Made by a program: the position numbers and the translations under genes. The notes beneath the pieces were generated by a model. The model worked only from the letters and a program-made list of their open reading frames with translations. It had not been told where the DNA came from and searched no databases. From Peptoniphilus_A sp050943655 (GTDB taxonomy: Bacteria; Bacillota; Clostridia; Tissierellales; Peptoniphilaceae), in contig NZ_JBMNPQ010000040.1 of assembly GCF_050943655.1 (NCBI RefSeq), positions 1 through 14,005 on the forward strand: a stretch of DNA of 14,005 nucleotides. The letters are read 5' to 3'. Below, one piece after another: positions 13,742 through 14,005 of the stretch; the first letter of the stretch is position 1; each line of letters opens with the position of its first letter.

Positions 13742-13878
13742 CGTCCTTCTGAGCAAGGAAAATTTATTTTCCGCGTCGAAGGATCTGTAGAGTTGTGGGA
13801 GCGATGTGTCATCGTCTTAACACGAATGAGTTTTGATGTAATTCTCTCCTTTAGGTTGTTTCATCAAGACGCATAGGC
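13742..13878. repeat. Palindromic unit 6, truncated
   Basis: The left arm starts GTCCTTCTGAGC, a diverged form of GTCATCCTGAGC. The spacer follows unit 5 as far as CAAGACGCATAGG at about 13876. The right arm is missing and unrelated AT-rich sequence follows, so the array is cut here. From 13879 to 13969 I see no gene, only a TATAAT at 13892-13897 without a matching -35. Confidence 0.7.
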
Positions 13879-13969
13879 GAAGGTGGTATACTATAATCAT
13901 AGAAAAACCTTAATGACAAAAACAGAAAAATGATTTGATTGCACTACAAGTATAAATTTTTAAAAGGAC

Positions 13970-14004
13970 CTGTCAAGGGGCGTAGGAGCTTATGCCCTTG
14001 ACAG
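13970..14004. repeat. Strong hairpin at the right edge
   Basis: CTGTCAAGGGGCGTA (13970-13984) pairs with TATGCCCTTGACAG (13991-14004) around GGAGCT, 14 bp with one bulged G and one G-U. It is unrelated to the array motif. It reaches the window edge, so whether it is an element end, a terminator or part of an RNA cannot be told. Confidence 0.7.
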
Positions 14005-14005
14005 A

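Larger units (their letters stand above)
12151..13878. repeat. Array of six long-palindromic repeat units (BIME-like)
   Basis: Eleven copies of an about 45-65-bp motif alternate strictly in orientation. Left arms begin GTCATCCTGAGC and end GTCGAAGGATCTGTAG, starting at 12151, 12449, 12701, 13288, 13540 and 13742. Right arms begin GCAGATTCCTCGACTCG and end GCTCGGAATGACG, starting at 12331, 12601, 13171, 13440 and 13692. Each right arm is the diverged reverse complement of the left, so each unit of about 190-220 bp can fold into one long imperfect hairpin. The spacer helps (TCTTGATG at 12521 pairs with CATCAAGA at 12568). The region is clearly richer in G+C than the genes and has no reading frame with a ribosome site. 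Similar GTCATCCTGAGC...GAAGGATCT palindromes are familiar to me as dispersed bacterial repeats. Their function is unknown to me. Confidence 0.85.

Noticed and set aside
12151..13878. CRISPR array
   Set aside because: The repeats alternate in orientation and are long, and the spacers are themselves conserved between units. No cas gene is present.

Overview
The window reads as chromosomal DNA of a low-G+C Gram-positive anaerobe (Bacillota). The genes are AT-rich, Shine-Dalgarno sequences are strong (AAGGAG/GAGGTG), promoters are of the SigA type, and the order glmU-prs-pth-mfd and the pair whiA-HPr are typical of Firmicutes. The compact gene set and the clostridial form of GlmU point to the Clostridia/Tissierellia side (for example a Peptoniphilaceae-like organism). 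That placement is a guess, because no rRNA or lineage marker is present.

Layout. (1) Positions 1-384: a non-genic edge with a perfect 28-bp inverted repeat, a possible decayed membrane-protein fragment and a terminator. (2) 385-2868, minus strand: a cysteine-biosynthesis operon, leader peptide - cysK - cysE - nfo. Its 5' leader carries a consensus promoter, a 27-codon reading frame with three consecutive Cys codons, an RNA hairpin starting in the third Cys codon, and an intrinsic terminator before cysK. Together these look like a ribosome-mediated, cysteine-responsive transcription attenuator. This is the most interesting item in the window, because Firmicutes are best known for controlling cysteine genes with T-boxes or CymR-type repressors. 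(3) 2982-9439, plus strand: glmU-prs-pth-mfd (UDP-GlcNAc synthesis, PRPP synthesis, peptidyl-tRNA recycling, transcription-coupled repair), tightly spaced behind one clear promoter. (4) 9490-10627: a PrsA-type lipoprotein foldase with its own terminator. (5) 10726-12075: two near-repeated extended -10 promoters, then whiA and an overlapping ptsH (HPr with both His15 and Ser46), closed by a terminator.

(6) 12076-14005: no credible protein gene. This stretch is visibly richer in G+C and is built from six tandem, long-palindromic units. Each unit has a left arm starting GTCATCCTGAGC and a right arm that is its inverted, diverged copy, giving a BIME-like alternation. Units two and four, with the start of units three and five, belong to a recent segmental duplication that includes 342 identical bases. 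The third unit is split by about 305 bp of unrelated DNA holding a 132-bp inverted-repeat element and a GC-rich hairpin. The sixth is truncated. The window ends in a further, unrelated strong hairpin.

The cysK-cysE products together make cysteine from serine, acetyl-CoA and sulfide. Endonuclease IV, co-transcribed at the end, would fall under the same attenuator. The other genes are housekeeping functions.
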